Assembly (NCBI RefSeq): GCF_001571265.1 | Contig: NZ_BCTL01000030.1 | Location: 1-64,000, forward strand | Length of the DNA stretch: 64,000 nt | Origin: Cedecea neteri NBRC 105707 = ATCC 33855 | GTDB taxonomy: Bacteria > Pseudomonadota > Gammaproteobacteria > Enterobacterales > Enterobacteriaceae | Direction of reading: 5' to 3' | Shown here: positions 9,692 to 19,968 of the stretch, piece after piece | Numbering within the stretch: the stretch's first letter is position 1 | How the letters are laid out: each line of letters begins with the position of its first letter | Made by a program: the position numbers and the translations under genes | Notes under the pieces: model-generated | The model's input: the letters and a program-made list of their open reading frames with translations, nothing else | Database searches by the model: none | Told to the model about the DNA's origin: nothing

Positions 9692-9711
9692 AAAGCTGAA
9701 TCGATTTGACG

Positions 9712-9737
9712 AAAGCTACCTCCGGGTAGCTTTTTTG
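9712..9737 (+). terminator. ybfA terminator
   Basis: Stem AAAGCTACC / GGTAGCTTT with loop TCCG, followed by a T run: a classic Rho-independent terminator 20 nt after ybfA. Confidence 0.9.
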
Positions 9738-9789
9738 TTGCCTGCGTCTTGCTACACTTAGTTAACAACTGAGGCTCGGGCAGGCAGCG

Positions 9790-9834
9790 ATGTCACTTAG
9801 TCTGGCATTGGCATTCTTCTGCTGCCCGGAATAA
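9790..9834 (+). CDS. possible 14-residue leader ORF before phr
   Basis: ATG with AGG 5-7 nt upstream opens a short hydrophobic frame, MSLSLALAFFCCPE, 65 nt before phr. It is bracketed by the inverted repeat CGGGCAG (9777-9783) / CTGCCCG (9822-9828). A further GC-rich stem follows (9848-9856 with 9867-9875). The layout looks like a leader peptide with attenuator, but translation is not shown. Confidence 0.25.
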   Translation: MSLSLALAFFCCPE

Positions 9835-9899
9835 CTTCCAATATTGAACCGTCGCCGAAGCGCAAGGGCGGCGGTCAGGCAATTCATTCAGGGAGAGTT

Positions 9900-11309
9900 A
9901 TGACCACCCATCTGGTCTGGTTTCGCAACGATCTACGTATTCACGATAACTACGCCTTACATGCCGCCTGCCGTAACCCCGATGCAAAAGTAATCGGTTT
10001 ATTTGTTGTGACGCCCGAACAGTGGCGGCAGCATGTGATGGCGCCAAAACAGGCTGAATTCATCTTTGAACATTTACGGGCCCTGGGCCAGGCGCTTGCC
10101 GCGCGTGGGATTGAACTTCATCTCAGGCAGGTCGCAGATTTTGCCGCGTCGATAGACTGTATAAAAGGATTCTGCACTGAACAAAAAGTCGACGCACTTT
10201 TTTACAACTACCAGTATGAAGTCAACGAGCGCGCCCGGGACGCCACGCTGGAAAAAGCGCTTGATGTCGACGTGACCGTACAAGGCTTTGATGACAGCCT
10301 GCTGCTGGCACCGGGCAGCGTTACGACCGGCAACCATGAGATGTATAAAGTATTTACCCCGTTCAGCAAGGCGTTTATCCGACGTCTGCAGGAGGGGCTG
10401 CCTGAATGCGTGCCTGCACCTAAAGCCCGGGGAGAGTCCCACTTCAATGAACGCTTTGCGTTCGATGCGCCACGTGAAAAATTTGACCACGAGATTTTCC
10501 CTGTAGGTGAACAGGAGGCGATCGGTATGCTGCGTAAATTCTGCCAGCAACCGGCTGCCGACTACCCGGAACAGCGAGATTTCCCTGCCGTTGAAGGAAC
10601 CAGCCGCCTGTCGCCCTATCTGGCAACCGGCGTTTTGTCTCCTCGCCAGTGCCTGCATCGCCTGTTAAAAGAGCAGCCTAAAGCGCTGGAAGGTGAAGCC
10701 GGAGCGACCTGGCTCAACGAACTTATCTGGCGCGAGTTTTACCGCCACCTGATGGTTGCTTACCCGAAACTTTGTCGTCATCGCCCGTTTATCGCCTGGA
10801 CCGATAAGGTTCGCTGGAGCGAGGATGATGCGCAGCTTGAAGCCTGGCAGCAGGGTAAAACCGGCTACCCGATTGTCGATGCGGCGATGCGCCAGCTGAA
10901 CCAAACAGGCTGGATGCATAACCGCTTACGCATGGTCGTGGCGAGTTTTCTGGTGAAGGATTTGCTGATCGACTGGCGGCAGGGCGAGCGCTATTTTATG
11001 TCGCAGCTGATTGACGGCGATCTGGCGGCGAACAACGGCGGCTGGCAGTGGGCGGCTTCCACCGGTACCGACGCTGCACCTTATTTCCGTATTTTTAACC
11101 CGACAACCCAGGGCGAGCGCTTCGACGCGGACGGCGACTTTATCCGCCACTGGCTGCCGGAGCTAAAAGCGATTCCCGGCAAGCAAATCCATACGCCGTG
11201 GGACTGGGCCGATAAACAAAAGCAAACGCTGGACTACCCGCGCCCGATTGTTGACCATAAGCAGGCCCGACTGAATACGCTTGCGGCCTATGAAGCAGCA
11301 AGAAAATAA
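9900..11309 (+). CDS. phr: deoxyribodipyrimidine photolyase
   Basis: 469 residues (E. coli PhrB 472). The N-terminal photolyase alpha/beta domain starts THLVWFRNDLRIHDNYAL and binds the MTHF antenna. The C-terminal FAD domain has TRxSPYLATGVLSPRQ, WLNELIWREFYRHLM, the WMHNRLRMVVASFL helix and the Trp-rich NNGGWQWAASTGTDAAPYFRIFNP block. It repairs cyclobutane pyrimidine dimers using blue light. Unlike E. coli, no ybgA precedes it and no dtpD follows, so ybgI comes next after 15 nt and probably shares the transcript. Confidence 0.97.
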   Translation: MTTHLVWFRNDLRIHDNYALHAACRNPDAKVIGLFVVTPEQWRQHVMAPKQAEFIFEHLRALGQALAARGIELHLRQVADFAASIDCIKGFCTEQKVDALFYNYQYEVNERARDATLEKALDVDVTVQGFDDSLLLAPGSVTTGNHEMYKVFTPFSKAFIRRLQEGLPECVPAPKARGESHFNERFAFDAPREKFDHEIFPVGEQEAIGMLRKFCQQPAADYPEQRDFPAVEGTSRLSPYLATGVLSPRQCLHRLLKEQPKALEGEAGATWLNELIWREFYRHLMVAYPKLCRHRPFIAWTDKVRWSEDDAQLEAWQQGKTGYPIVDAAMRQLNQTGWMHNRLRMVVASFLVKDLLIDWRQGERYFMSQLIDGDLAANNGGWQWAASTGTDAAPYFRIFNPTTQGERFDADGDFIRHWLPELKAIPGKQIHTPWDWADKQKQTLDYPRPIVDHKQARLNTLAAYEAARK

Positions 11310-11324
11310 CCGAAGAGAATAATG

Positions 11325-12068
11325 ATGAAAAACAGTGAACTGGAACGCCTGATCAATGAAAAGCTGAACAGCGCGGCTATTAGCGATTACGCCCCCAATG
11401 GCCTGCAGGTTGAAGGCCGGGCAGAGATCCGCAAAATTGTTACCGGCGTGACCGCCAGCCAGGCGCTACTGGATGAAGCCGTGCGTCAGCAGGCCGACGC
11501 GGTGATTGTGCACCATGGCTATTTCTGGAAAAACGAATCACCGGTCATTCGCGGCATGAAGCGTAATCGCCTTAAGACGCTGCTGGCGAATGACATCAAT
11601 CTTTACGGCTGGCATTTACCGCTCGATGCCCATCCGCAGTTGGGCAATAACGCCCAGTTGGGTGCGCTGCTGGGCATTGAAACGAAAGGGGAAGTTGAGC
11701 CGCTGGTGCCGTGGGGTGAATTCCCGACGCCGCTTTCCGGCGTTGAGCTTGCCTCCTGGATTGAAATGCGTTTAGGCCGCACGCCGCTGTGGTGTGGCGA
11801 TACTGGCCCGGATCAGATTCGCCGCGTGGCGTGGTGTACCGGCGGCGGGCAGGGCTTTATCGATAGCGCCGCACGTTTTGGCGTGGATGCGTTTATTACC
11901 GGCGAGGTTTCTGAGCAGACGATTCATTCGGCCCGCGAGCAGGGGCTGCACTTCTACGCTGCTGGTCACCATGCCACTGAACGCGGCGGTATCCAGGCGC
12001 TGAGCGACTGGCTAAACAGCGAAACCGATCTCGACGTTATTTTTATCGATATCCCAAACCCAGCCTGA
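11325..12068 (+). CDS. ybgI: YbgI / NIF3-like metal-binding hydrolase
   Basis: 247 residues from the second of two adjacent ATG codons, the E. coli length. It is a NIF3 family protein, a toroidal hexamer with a dinuclear metal site. Family motifs are present: NGLQVEG near the start, VIVHHGYFW (His pair), [18 protein letters not shown], then [15 protein letters not shown] and [11 protein letters not shown]. It is annotated in databases as a type 2 GTP cyclohydrolase I-like protein; the physiological substrate is uncertain. It lies between phr and pxpB with short gaps. Confidence 0.93.
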   Translation: MKNSELERLINEKLNSAAISDYAPNGLQVEGRAEIRKIVTGVTASQALLDEAVRQQADAVIVHHGYFWKNESPVIRGMKRNRLKTLLANDINLYGWHLPLDAHPQLGNNAQLGALLGIETKGEVEPLVPWGEFPTPLSGVELASWIEMRLGRTPLWCGDTGPDQIRRVAWCTGGGQGFIDSAARFGVDAFITGEVSEQTIHSAREQGLHFYAAGHHATERGGIQALSDWLNSETDLDVIFIDIPNPA

Positions 12069-12081
12069 TTCTGGAGGGCCT

Positions 12082-12738
12082 GTGCAACGAGCTCGCTGTT
12101 ATTTACTAGGTGAAAAAGCGGTGGTTTTGGAACTGGAGCCTCCCGTCATGCTCGTCAGCCAGCAGCGTATTTGGGGGCTGTTGGAGCGCCTGAATGTCTC
12201 TGATGAGGTGAGCGAGGCCATTCCGGGCATGAATAACATCACCGTTGTGCTGAAGGATCCTCAGCGGCTGGCGCTGGACGGTATCGAGTGGCTGCAGCGC
12301 TGGTGGGAAGAAAGTCAGGCGGTAATACCCACGCCTCGCCGGATTGAGATCCCGGTAGTTTATGGCGGAGAAGCCGGGCCCGATCTTGACGCAGTAGCTC
12401 GCCAGAACGATCTCACTCCCGCTCAGGTGGTCGCCCTGCATTCAAGTGCTGCATACATTGTCTATTTCCTCGGCTTCCAGCCTGGATTTGCCTATCTGGG
12501 CGGTTTACCAGACATCCTGGCGACGCCCCGGCGCGCCGAGCCTCGGCTAGAGGTTGCTGCAGGCTCCGTGGGTATTGGCGGTAGCCAAACCGGCATTTAT
12601 CCGCTGACGACGCCGGGCGGCTGGCAAATTATCGGCCGCACTCCGCTCAGCTTGTTTAACCCTGGCAAATCATCACCCACTTTATTATTGCCCGGAGACA
12701 GCGTGCGTTTTGTGCCGCAGAAGGAAGGCATATGCTGA
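12082..12738 (+). CDS. pxpB: 5-oxoprolinase subunit PxpB
   Basis: 218 residues, starting with GTG at 12082 behind GGAGG. It belongs to the KipI family (carboxyltransferase subunits C/D): the blocks [39 protein letters not shown] and GDSVRFVPQ are present. With PxpA and PxpC it forms the ATP-dependent 5-oxoprolinase that opens pyroglutamate to glutamate. It overlaps pxpC by 7 nt. No pxpA is found next to it. Confidence 0.95.
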   Translation: MQRARCYLLGEKAVVLELEPPVMLVSQQRIWGLLERLNVSDEVSEAIPGMNNITVVLKDPQRLALDGIEWLQRWWEESQAVIPTPRRIEIPVVYGGEAGPDLDAVARQNDLTPAQVVALHSSAAYIVYFLGFQPGFAYLGGLPDILATPRRAEPRLEVAAGSVGIGGSQTGIYPLTTPGGWQIIGRTPLSLFNPGKSSPTLLLPGDSVRFVPQKEGIC

Positions 12739-13664
12739 AAATTATTCGCGCCGGTCTACAGACCAGCGTGCAGGATACCGGCCGTGAAGGGTTTCGCCAG
12801 CTTGGCGTCAGCCGCTGCGGCGCGCTAGATATGCCCGCGATTACTGTCGCCAATTTATTGGTCGGGAATACGCCCGACACACCGGCGCTGGAGATTACGC
12901 TTGGGCAATGCGTGATTGAGTTTGGGCGTGATGGCTGGTTTGCACTGACCGGCGCAGGTTGCCATGCGGATCTGGATGGCAAAGCCGTCTGGACAGGCTG
13001 GCGGTTGGCGGTAAAAAAAGGGCAAAGGTTAACGTTAAAAAAACCGACGCACGGTATGCGCAGCTATCTCTCCGTTGACGGTGGCTTAGATGTCCCCGAG
13101 GTTATGGGCTCTTACAGCACCGACCTTAAAGCCGGTATTGGCGGCCATGAAGGACGGCTGTTGCGCGATGGCGATCGGCTTCCTCTGCGGAAATCTCAGC
13201 ACAAATTTCAGCGTTCACGGGGCGTAAAACAGCTGCTGTGGGGCAATCGTATTCGCGCCCTTGCCGGGCCGGAATATCAGGAGTTCAGCAAGGCTGCACA
13301 GGAGAGCCTCTGGCGGCTGGCCTGGCAAATCAGCCCGCAGAGTAACCGGATGGGCTATCGGCTACAGGGGCCGGAGCTGGAGCGAACTTCCCAGCGGGAA
13401 ATGCTGTCCCACGGCCTGCTGCCCGGCGTTATTCAGGTGCCGCGCAACGGCCAGCCAATCGTCCTGATGAACGATGCGCAGACAACCGGCGGCTACCCTC
13501 GCATTGCCTGCGTTATCGAGGCCGATCTTTACCACCTGGCCCAGGTCAGGCTGGGGGAGCCTATTCATTTTGTGCCGTGTTCGCTGGAAGAGGCGCTAAA
13601 GGCGCGCCGTGAGCAGGCCATTTATCTCGAGCAGATTGCCTGGCAACTGGCGCAGGAAGAATAA
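12732..13664 (+). CDS. pxpC: 5-oxoprolinase subunit PxpC
   Basis: 310 residues, the E. coli length. KipA/biotin-dependent carboxylase-like family: [12 protein letters not shown] near the start, [12 protein letters not shown], then [13 protein letters not shown] and [14 protein letters not shown]. It is the partner of PxpB in 5-oxoprolinase. In E. coli pxpA (LamB/YcsF family) follows directly; here nei follows after 18 nt. The subunit pair is therefore either incomplete or served by a pxpA elsewhere. Confidence 0.95.
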   Translation: MLKIIRAGLQTSVQDTGREGFRQLGVSRCGALDMPAITVANLLVGNTPDTPALEITLGQCVIEFGRDGWFALTGAGCHADLDGKAVWTGWRLAVKKGQRLTLKKPTHGMRSYLSVDGGLDVPEVMGSYSTDLKAGIGGHEGRLLRDGDRLPLRKSQHKFQRSRGVKQLLWGNRIRALAGPEYQEFSKAAQESLWRLAWQISPQSNRMGYRLQGPELERTSQREMLSHGLLPGVIQVPRNGQPIVLMNDAQTTGGYPRIACVIEADLYHLAQVRLGEPIHFVPCSLEEALKARREQAIYLEQIAWQLAQEE

Positions 13665-13682
13665 CGTTTCAGGGAGTTGAGT

Positions 13683-14474
13683 ATGCCGGAAGGACCGGAA
13701 ATCCGCCGCGCGGCGGACAAGCTTGAAGCCGCCGTGGGCGGCGAGCCGTTAACCGAAGCCTGGTTTGCTTTTGAAGAGCTAAAGCCGTTCGAGGCTATGC
13801 TCAAGGGCAAGACTATCGAGCGGATTGAAACCCGCGGCAAAGCAATGCTGACACATTTTTCGAATGGCTTAACGTTGTATAGCCATAATCAGCTGTACGG
13901 CGTCTGGCGAGTTGTTGAGGCTGATAAAGAGCCAGAAACTAAGCGAGTGCTGCGAGTTAAGCTGCAAACGGCTGAAAAAGCCATTTTGCTGTACAGCGCT
14001 TCGGACATTGAAATGCTGGAGCAAGGACAGCTTGAGCAGCATCCTTTCCTGCAGCGCGTAGGGCCGGATGTGCTGAACGAGGCGCTGACGGTGGAGCAGG
14101 TTAAAGAGCGTTTGCTGTCGCCGAAGTTTCGCCGCAGGCAGTTCAGCGGCTTGCTGTTAGATCAGGCATTTTTGGCCGGGTTGGGTAACTACCTTCGGGT
14201 AGAGATTCTTTGGGAGGCAGAGCTTGCGCCTCATCATCGCGCCGAAGATCTCACCGCTGAACAGGTTGAGCGTTTCGCCGGGGCGCTGCTGGCTGTGCCA
14301 CGTCTTTCTTATCAGACGCGAGGGCAGGTGGATGAAAATAAACATCACGGCGCGATCTTTAGCTTCAGGGTATTTCATCGGGCCGGTGAACCGTGCGAAC
14401 GCTGCGGAGGGATAATTGAAAAAACGATGCTCTCTTCGAGGCCGTTTTACTGGTGCCCTGCCTGTCAGAAATAA
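13683..14474 (+). CDS. nei: endonuclease VIII (Nei) DNA glycosylase
   Basis: 263 residues starting [10 protein letters not shown]. The start at 13683 rather than the ATG 6 nt earlier is fixed by chemistry: Pro2 and Glu3 must be the N-terminal nucleophile and acid. A helix-two-turn-helix region and a C-terminal zinc finger (CERCG ... CPACQ) complete the Fpg/Nei fold. It removes oxidised pyrimidines and nicks the strand. It is the last gene of the phr-ybgI-pxpBC-nei cluster and ends at a shared terminator. Confidence 0.97.
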   Translation: MPEGPEIRRAADKLEAAVGGEPLTEAWFAFEELKPFEAMLKGKTIERIETRGKAMLTHFSNGLTLYSHNQLYGVWRVVEADKEPETKRVLRVKLQTAEKAILLYSASDIEMLEQGQLEQHPFLQRVGPDVLNEALTVEQVKERLLSPKFRRRQFSGLLLDQAFLAGLGNYLRVEILWEAELAPHHRAEDLTAEQVERFAGALLAVPRLSYQTRGQVDENKHHGAIFSFRVFHRAGEPCERCGGIIEKTMLSSRPFYWCPACQK

Positions 14475-14502
14475 AAAAAACGCGCCATAGGGCGCGTTTT
14501 TT
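14475..14502. terminator. bidirectional terminator nei / gltA
   Basis: AAAACGCGCC / GGCGCGTTTT with a 4-nt loop has A and T tracts on both sides. It serves the convergent genes nei and gltA. Confidence 0.93.
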
Positions 14503-14520
14503 ACTCAGAAAGCGAAAACA

Positions 14521-15807
14521 TTACTTTTTGAGATCTGATTTGAAATCACGTTTGTCGTAGCCGGTATACAGCTGACGTGGACGGGCAATTTTGATGCCGT
14601 CGTCGTGCATTTCGTTCCAGTGTGCAATCCAGCCCACGGTACGCGCCATCGCGAAGATAACGGTAAACATGGAGGATGGAATGCCCATCGCCTTCAGGAT
14701 GATGCCGGAGTAGAAGTCTACGTTCGGGTAGAGTTTCTTCTCGATGAAATACGGGTCGTTCAGCGCGATGTGTTCCAGCTCCATCGCCACTTCCAGCAGG
14801 TTGTTGTCCTTCAGGTTCAGCTCTTTCAGCACTTCGTGACAGGTTTCACGCATCACGGTGGCACGCGGGTCGTAGTTTTTGTACACGCGGTGGCCGAAGC
14901 CCATCAGGCGGAACGAGTCGTTTTTGTCTTTGGCACGACGGATAAATTCTGGAATGTGTTCCACGGTGCTGATTTCTTCCAGCATCTTCAGCGCAGCTTC
15001 GTTCGCGCCGCCGTGAGCCGGTCCCCACAGAGAAGCAATACCCGCAGCGATACAGGCAAACGGGTTAGCGCCGGAAGAACCTGCGGTACGCACGGTGGAG
15101 GTTGAAGCATTCTGTTCGTGGTCAGCGTGCAGGATCAGAATACGATCCATTGCGCGTTCCAGAATTGGGTTAACTTTGTACTCTTCGCACGGCGTGGAGA
15201 ACATCATGTTCAGGAAGTTAGCCGAGTAGGAGAGGTCGTTGCGCGGGTAAACGAAAGGCTGGCCAATCGAATACTTGTAACACATTGCCGCTACGGTTGG
15301 CATTTTTGAGAGCAGGCGGAATGCCGCGATTTCACGGTGGCGTGGGTTATTCACGTCAAGGGAGTCGTGGTAGAAGGCCGCCAGCGCACCGGTCACGCCG
15401 CACAGCACGGCCATCGGATGCGAGTCGCGACGGAAACCGTGGAACAGACGGGTAATCTGCTCGTGAATCATGGTGTGGCGGGTAACGGTGGTTTTGAATT
15501 CGTCGAATTGCTCCTGAGTCGGTTTTTCACCGTTCAGCAGGATGTAGCACACTTCCAGATAGCTGGATTCGGTGGCCAGTTGGTCAATCGGGAAGCCGCG
15601 GTGCAAAAGAATGCCTTCGTCACCGTCGATATAAGTGATTTTGGACTCGCAGGATGCGGTAGAGGTGAAACCTGGGTCAAAAGTAAATACACCTTTAGAA
15701 CCAAGACTACGGATATCAATTACATCCTGACCTAGCGTGCCCTTTAGCACATCAAGTTCGAGAGCATCGTCACCATTTAGGGTGAGGTTTGCTTTAGTAT
15801 CAGCCAT
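14521..15807 (-). CDS. gltA: citrate synthase, type II
   Basis: 428 residues (E. coli 427). Catalytic and signature blocks are intact: [33 protein letters not shown] and the C-terminal GWIAHWNEM ... RPRQLYTG. The N-terminal NADH-sensing domain typical of hexameric Gram-negative enzymes (about 1-60) is present. It condenses oxaloacetate and acetyl-CoA into citrate, the entry step of the TCA cycle, and is divergent from the sdh-suc operon. Confidence 0.98.
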   Translation of the reverse strand: MADTKANLTLNGDDALELDVLKGTLGQDVIDIRSLGSKGVFTFDPGFTSTASCESKITYIDGDEGILLHRGFPIDQLATESSYLEVCYILLNGEKPTQEQFDEFKTTVTRHTMIHEQITRLFHGFRRDSHPMAVLCGVTGALAAFYHDSLDVNNPRHREIAAFRLLSKMPTVAAMCYKYSIGQPFVYPRNDLSYSANFLNMMFSTPCEEYKVNPILERAMDRILILHADHEQNASTSTVRTAGSSGANPFACIAAGIASLWGPAHGGANEAALKMLEEISTVEHIPEFIRRAKDKNDSFRLMGFGHRVYKNYDPRATVMRETCHEVLKELNLKDNNLLEVAMELEHIALNDPYFIEKKLYPNVDFYSGIILKAMGIPSSMFTVIFAMARTVGWIAHWNEMHDDGIKIARPRQLYTGYDKRDFKSDLKK

Positions 15808-16207
15808 TTACGGTCTCCTTAGCGCCTTATTTCATAAGACTGCCGGGCATCCGATTTGCATTCGAACCCACAATGGTTGGTTACCCCTTTTTTAATTGGC
15901 TCGCGGCTCTGTTTAGAGGAGTACAACCAGGGTACAGAGCGATGGGCGCTTGCAGGTAACACTCGCTTTGAGGGCGAAACTACAGCAAATCAGCGTCTTA
16001 GCAATCAGTATCATTCAAACCTGTATATCACTAATAACTGTCCTGATCTCTCGGGTCAATACCCATCCACTGTTACATAACTATTACTCAGGTGAAAGGC
16101 TGACCCTATAACTTTTGCGAATTATACGGCTTTTCGGGCCCTGTTTGTAACAAGAATGTTTAACTTTTGTCAAATCAGATGATTAAAATTTAAAATAATG
16201 TTGTTAT

Positions 16208-16223
16208 CGTGATCCTGCTCACT
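16208..16223. promoter_or_regulatory. CRP-cAMP binding site
   Basis: CGTGATCCTGCTCACT holds GTGA-N6-TCAC, the CRP core, about 80 nt upstream of the expected sdhC transcript start. This fits glucose repression of sdh. Confidence 0.7.
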
Positions 16224-16260
16224 GTTCCGAGCAAAACCCTTCAAACATTATGTGGGTTAA

Positions 16261-16289
16261 TTGTAATGATTTTGTGAAGAGCCTATACT
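16261..16289 (+). promoter_or_regulatory. sdhC sigma-70 promoter
   Basis: TTGTAA, a 17-nt spacer, and TATACT. The sequence from here through GCCGCCAGGTCTCCGGAACA matches what I recall of the E. coli sdhC promoter. Confidence 0.85.
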
Positions 16290-16467
16290 GCCGCCAGGTC
16301 TCCGGAACACCCTGCTACCGGGAGCCACCCAGCGTTGTAGCCAGATCTCTGGCCTCTGGATGTAGCTGTTTTTTGCATGACGCACAGTTATAGAAAGTTA
16401 GCGCTGTCTGACCCCGAATGCAGATCCGGAGGAAGGAAACAATAAGAAGAGCATGTGGGCGCTATTC

Positions 16468-16857
16468 ATGATAAGAAACGTGAAAAAACAACGACCTGTC
16501 AATCTGGACCTGAAAACGATCCGGTTCCCCGTCACTGCAATCGCTTCCATCCTCCACCGCGTTTCCGGCGTGATCACATTTGTGGCGGTCGGCATTCTGC
16601 TTTGGTTGCTGGGACTGTCACTCTCCTCCCCGGAAGGTTTTCTGACCGCTTCCGCCGTGATGAGCAGCTTTATCGTTAAATTTATAATGTGGGGCATTCT
16701 GACGGCTCTGGCCTATCACGTGGTGGTCGGTATTCGCCATCTGCTGATGGACTTTGGCTATCTGGAAGAGACCTTTGTAGCGGGCAAACGATCCGCACAT
16801 ATCTCCTTTGTTATTACTGTCGTGCTTTCAATTCTTGCAGGAGTCCTCGTATGGTAA
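16468..16857 (+). CDS. sdhC: succinate dehydrogenase cytochrome b556 subunit
   Basis: 129 residues from the ATG at 16468 ([15 protein letters not shown]), as in E. coli; an ATG 15 nt earlier is also in frame. Three membrane helices. The quinone and haem region includes ILHRVSGV (Ser/Arg of the ubiquinone site) and the haem ligand His in [12 protein letters not shown]. With SdhD it anchors SdhAB in the inner membrane. Its end overlaps sdhD by 7 nt. Confidence 0.96.
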   Translation: MIRNVKKQRPVNLDLKTIRFPVTAIASILHRVSGVITFVAVGILLWLLGLSLSSPEGFLTASAVMSSFIVKFIMWGILTALAYHVVVGIRHLLMDFGYLEETFVAGKRSAHISFVITVVLSILAGVLVW

Positions 16858-17198
16858 GCAATGCCTCCGCATTGGGTCGCAATGGCGTGCACGATTATGT
16901 GCTGGTTCGCGCTACCGCCATCGTACTCACCCTGTACATCATCTACATGATTGGTTTCTTCGCTTTCACCAGCGAGCTGACCTACGACGTCTGGCACGGC
17001 TTCTTTGCCTCTGCCTTCACCAAAGTTTTCACCCTGCTGGCACTATTCTCTATTTTGATTCATGCCTGGATTGGCATGTGGCAGGTGTTGACCGACTACG
17101 TTAAACCGCTGGCGATTCGCCTTCCTTTACAGCTGCTGATTGTTGTCGCGCTGTTGGTTTACGTCATTTATGGATTCGTTGTGGTGTGGGGTGTGTAA
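16851..17198 (+). CDS. sdhD: succinate dehydrogenase membrane anchor SdhD
   Basis: 115 residues, the E. coli length. Three membrane helices; the haem ligand His is in [17 protein letters not shown], with the Asp/Tyr pair of the quinone site. It overlaps sdhC by 7 nt, and its stop overlaps the sdhA start (TAATG), so the whole module is translationally coupled. In E. coli the sRNA RyhB pairs at the sdhD start. Confidence 0.96.
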   Translation: MVSNASALGRNGVHDYVLVRATAIVLTLYIIYMIGFFAFTSELTYDVWHGFFASAFTKVFTLLALFSILIHAWIGMWQVLTDYVKPLAIRLPLQLLIVVALLVYVIYGFVVVWGV

Positions 17199-18964
17199 TG
17201 AAACTGCCAGTCAGAGAATTTGATGCTGTAGTGATTGGTGCCGGCGGCGCAGGTATGCGCGCGGCGCTACAGATTTCCCAGAGCGGCCAGACCTGTGCGC
17301 TGCTTTCTAAAGTGTTCCCTACCCGTTCCCATACCGTATCCGCGCAGGGTGGCATCACCGTGGCGCTCGGTAATACCCATGAAGATAACTGGGAATGGCA
17401 CATGTATGACACGGTAAAAGGTTCCGACTACATCGGTGACCAGGACGCCATTGAATACATGTGTAAAACCGGCCCGGAAGCGATTCTGGAACTGGACCAT
17501 ATGGGCCTGCCTTTCTCCCGTCTGGAAAACGGTACCATTTATCAACGTCCGTTCGGCGGCCAGTCAAAAGACTTCGGCGGCGAGCAGGCGGCACGTACTG
17601 CCGCCGCAGCTGACCGTACCGGCCACGCGCTGCTGCACACCTTGTATCAGCAGAACTTGAAAAACCACACCACCATCTTTTCTGAGTGGTATGCGCTGGA
17701 TCTGGTGAAAAACGCCGATGGCGCCGTGGTTGGCTGTACCGCACTGTGCATCGAAACCGGAGAAGTGGTTTACTTCAAAGCCCGCGCAACCGTGCTGGCG
17801 ACAGGCGGTGCGGGCCGTATCTATCAGTCCACCACCAACGCCCACATTAATACCGGTGACGGCGTGGGCATGGCTATCCGCGCTGGCGTGCCGGTGCAGG
17901 ATATGGAAATGTGGCAGTTCCACCCAACCGGTATCGCCGGGGCAGGGGTTCTGGTCACAGAAGGCTGTCGTGGTGAAGGCGGTTACCTGCTGAACAAACA
18001 CGGCGAGCGCTTCATGGAGCGTTATGCCCCGAATGCGAAAGACCTGGCGGGTCGTGACGTGGTGGCTCGTTCCATCATGATCGAAATCCGTGAAGGTCGT
18101 GGCTGTGATGGTCCGTGGGGCCCACACGCCAAACTGAAGCTCGACCATCTGGGTAAAGAAGTGCTGGAATCCCGCCTGCCGGGCATTCTGGAACTGTCCC
18201 GTACCTTCGCCCACGTCGATCCGGTGAAAGAGCCGATTCCGGTTATCCCAACCTGCCACTACATGATGGGCGGCATTCCGACCAAAGTAACCGGTCAGGC
18301 GCTGACCGTGAACGAGCAGGGCGAAGATGTGGTTATCCCTGGCCTGTTCGCCGTGGGTGAAATCGCGTGTGTTTCCGTGCACGGTGCGAACCGCCTGGGC
18401 GGCAACTCCCTGCTTGACCTGGTGGTGTTCGGTCGTGCTGTCGGCCTGCATCTGCAGGAATCTATTGCCGAGCAGGGCGATCTGCTTGATGCAACCGAAG
18501 CTGAAATTGACGCCTCTCTTGAGCGCCTTAACCGCTGGAACGGCAACCGTAACGGTGAAGATCCGGTGGAAATCCGCAAAGCGCTGCAGGAATGTATGCA
18601 GCACAACTTCTCGGTGTTCCGTGAAGGCGATGCGATGGCCAAAGGGCTTGAGCAACTGAAAGCGATCCGCGAGCGTCTGAAAAATGCCCGTCTGGACGAC
18701 ACTTCCAGCGAGTTCAACACCCAGCGCGTCGAGTGTCTGGAGCTGGATAACCTGATGGAAACCGCTTACGCCACTGCGGTGTCGGCAAACTTCCGTACCG
18801 AGAGCCGTGGCGCGCATAGCCGCTTCGACTTCCCGGATCGTGATGACGAAAACTGGCTGTGCCATTCCCTGTATCTGCCAGAGTCGGAGTCCATGACGCG
18901 TCGTAGCGTCAACATGGAACCGAAACTGCGTCCGGCGTTCCCGCCGAAGATTCGTACTTATTAA
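17198..18964 (+). CDS. sdhA: succinate dehydrogenase flavoprotein subunit
   Basis: 588 residues. Dinucleotide site [10 protein letters not shown] (14-23), covalent FAD attachment at His45 ([10 protein letters not shown]), catalytic Arg in AGRDVVARS (about 286) and HYMMGGIPT are all present. It oxidises succinate to fumarate and passes electrons to SdhB. The start is the ATG overlapping the sdhD stop; an upstream in-frame codon is ignored because E. coli uses this one. Confidence 0.98.
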   Translation: MKLPVREFDAVVIGAGGAGMRAALQISQSGQTCALLSKVFPTRSHTVSAQGGITVALGNTHEDNWEWHMYDTVKGSDYIGDQDAIEYMCKTGPEAILELDHMGLPFSRLENGTIYQRPFGGQSKDFGGEQAARTAAAADRTGHALLHTLYQQNLKNHTTIFSEWYALDLVKNADGAVVGCTALCIETGEVVYFKARATVLATGGAGRIYQSTTNAHINTGDGVGMAIRAGVPVQDMEMWQFHPTGIAGAGVLVTEGCRGEGGYLLNKHGERFMERYAPNAKDLAGRDVVARSIMIEIREGRGCDGPWGPHAKLKLDHLGKEVLESRLPGILELSRTFAHVDPVKEPIPVIPTCHYMMGGIPTKVTGQALTVNEQGEDVVIPGLFAVGEIACVSVHGANRLGGNSLLDLVVFGRAVGLHLQESIAEQGDLLDATEAEIDASLERLNRWNGNRNGEDPVEIRKALQECMQHNFSVFREGDAMAKGLEQLKAIRERLKNARLDDTSSEFNTQRVECLELDNLMETAYATAVSANFRTESRGAHSRFDFPDRDDENWLCHSLYLPESESMTRRSVNMEPKLRPAFPPKIRTY

Positions 18965-18979
18965 TGCGGAGACAGGACA

Positions 18980-19696
18980 ATGAAACTCGAATTCTCAGTT
19001 TATCGTTATAACCCGGATGTAGACGACGCTCCGCGTATGCAGGATTACACCCTGGAAGCGGAAGATGGTCGCGATATGATGCTGCTTGACGCTTTAATGC
19101 AGCTGAAAGAAAAAGATCCTAGTCTGTCATTCCGTCGTTCCTGCCGCGAGGGCGTTTGTGGCTCTGACGGCCTGAACATGAACGGCAAAAACGGTCTGGC
19201 CTGTATCACGCCAATCTCGGCGCTCGGCAACGGCAAACAGAAGATAGTCATCCGTCCTCTGCCCGGCCTGCCGGTGATCCGCGATTTGGTGGTGGACATG
19301 GGGCAATTCTATACTCAATATGAGAAGATTAAGCCTTACTTGTTGAATAATGGGCAAAATCCACCCGCTCGCGAGCATTTACAGTCGCCGGAGCAGCGTG
19401 AAAAACTGGATGGTCTGTACGAGTGTATTCTTTGCGCCTGCTGCTCGACCTCCTGCCCATCGTTCTGGTGGAACCCGGACAAGTTTATCGGCCCGGCCGG
19501 TTTGCTGGCGGCGTATCGTTTCCTGATCGACAGCCGCGACACCGAAACCGACGCGCGTCTGGACGGCCTGAGCGATGCTTTCAGCGTATTCCGCTGCCAC
19601 AGCATTATGAACTGCGTCAGTGTCTGTCCTAAGGGGCTGAACCCGACGAAAGCTATCGGCCATATCAAGTCGATGCTGTTGCAAAAAAGCGCTTAA
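18980..19696 (+). CDS. sdhB: succinate dehydrogenase iron-sulfur subunit
   Basis: 238 residues, the E. coli length. The three cluster sites are visible: [2Fe-2S] at SCREGVCGSDGLNMNG (about 54-69) and LAC, [4Fe-4S] at CILCACCSTSCP, and [3Fe-4S] at CHSIMNCVSVCPKGLNP. It passes electrons from SdhA to ubiquinone. It lies 15 nt after sdhA. Confidence 0.98.
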   Translation: MKLEFSVYRYNPDVDDAPRMQDYTLEAEDGRDMMLLDALMQLKEKDPSLSFRRSCREGVCGSDGLNMNGKNGLACITPISALGNGKQKIVIRPLPGLPVIRDLVVDMGQFYTQYEKIKPYLLNNGQNPPAREHLQSPEQREKLDGLYECILCACCSTSCPSFWWNPDKFIGPAGLLAAYRFLIDSRDTETDARLDGLSDAFSVFRCHSIMNCVSVCPKGLNPTKAIGHIKSMLLQKSA

Positions 19697-19705
19697 GTAA
19701 GAAAA

Positions 19706-19733
19706 GTACCCTTTCCTCGCAGGGGAGAGGGTA
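19706..19733 (+). repeat. stem-loop after sdhB
   Basis: GTACCCTTTCC pairs with GGGGAGAGGGTAC around a short loop (one G-U pair). It has no T tract, so it is more likely an RNA stability or processing element than a terminator. Confidence 0.55.
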
Positions 19734-19771
19734 CAAATTGCAGGAAATCTTTAAAAACTGCCGACGATCTT

Positions 19772-19816
19772 CCCCCTCTCTCTTATGGGGAGAGAGGGAA
19801 GGGGTGAGGGGAAACC
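19772..19816. repeat. CCCTCTCTC/GAGAGAGGG intergenic repeat
   Basis: A 9-bp perfect stem (19774-19782 with 19790-19798) is followed by GGGGTGAGGGG. This form, a C/T-rich arm, a G/A-rich arm and then a GGGGTGAGGGG tail, resembles short intergenic repeats scattered in many proteobacterial genomes. It sits between sdhB and sucA inside the TCA operon. Confidence 0.6.
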
Positions 19817-19968
19817 CTTAAGACAGTTTCTAAAGGTTCCTTCGCGGGCCGCCCTCCACGGCAACAGGCTCGAAGAAAGTGAACCCTGGAACGTATACCT
19901 GTATACCCTACGGTGTGCGTTATAGTTATCCACGGCGAAATAAGCATAAATTTGCTTAAGGGATCACG

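Larger units (their letters stand above)
15808..16467. other. gltA-sdhC divergent regulatory region
   Basis: This 660-nt region carries the gltA promoter (not resolved here), a CRP site (16208-16223), the sdhC promoter (16261-16289) and a long sdhC leader of about 170 nt. The small frames inside it show no family resemblance. Confidence 0.7.

Noticed and set aside
15856-16080. 74-codon frame in the gltA-sdhC region
   Set aside because: No ribosome site, and it overlaps promoter and leader sequence.
17564-18865. 433-codon frame antisense to sdhA
   Set aside because: It is the third-position GC shadow of a highly expressed gene and has no promoter or family motif.
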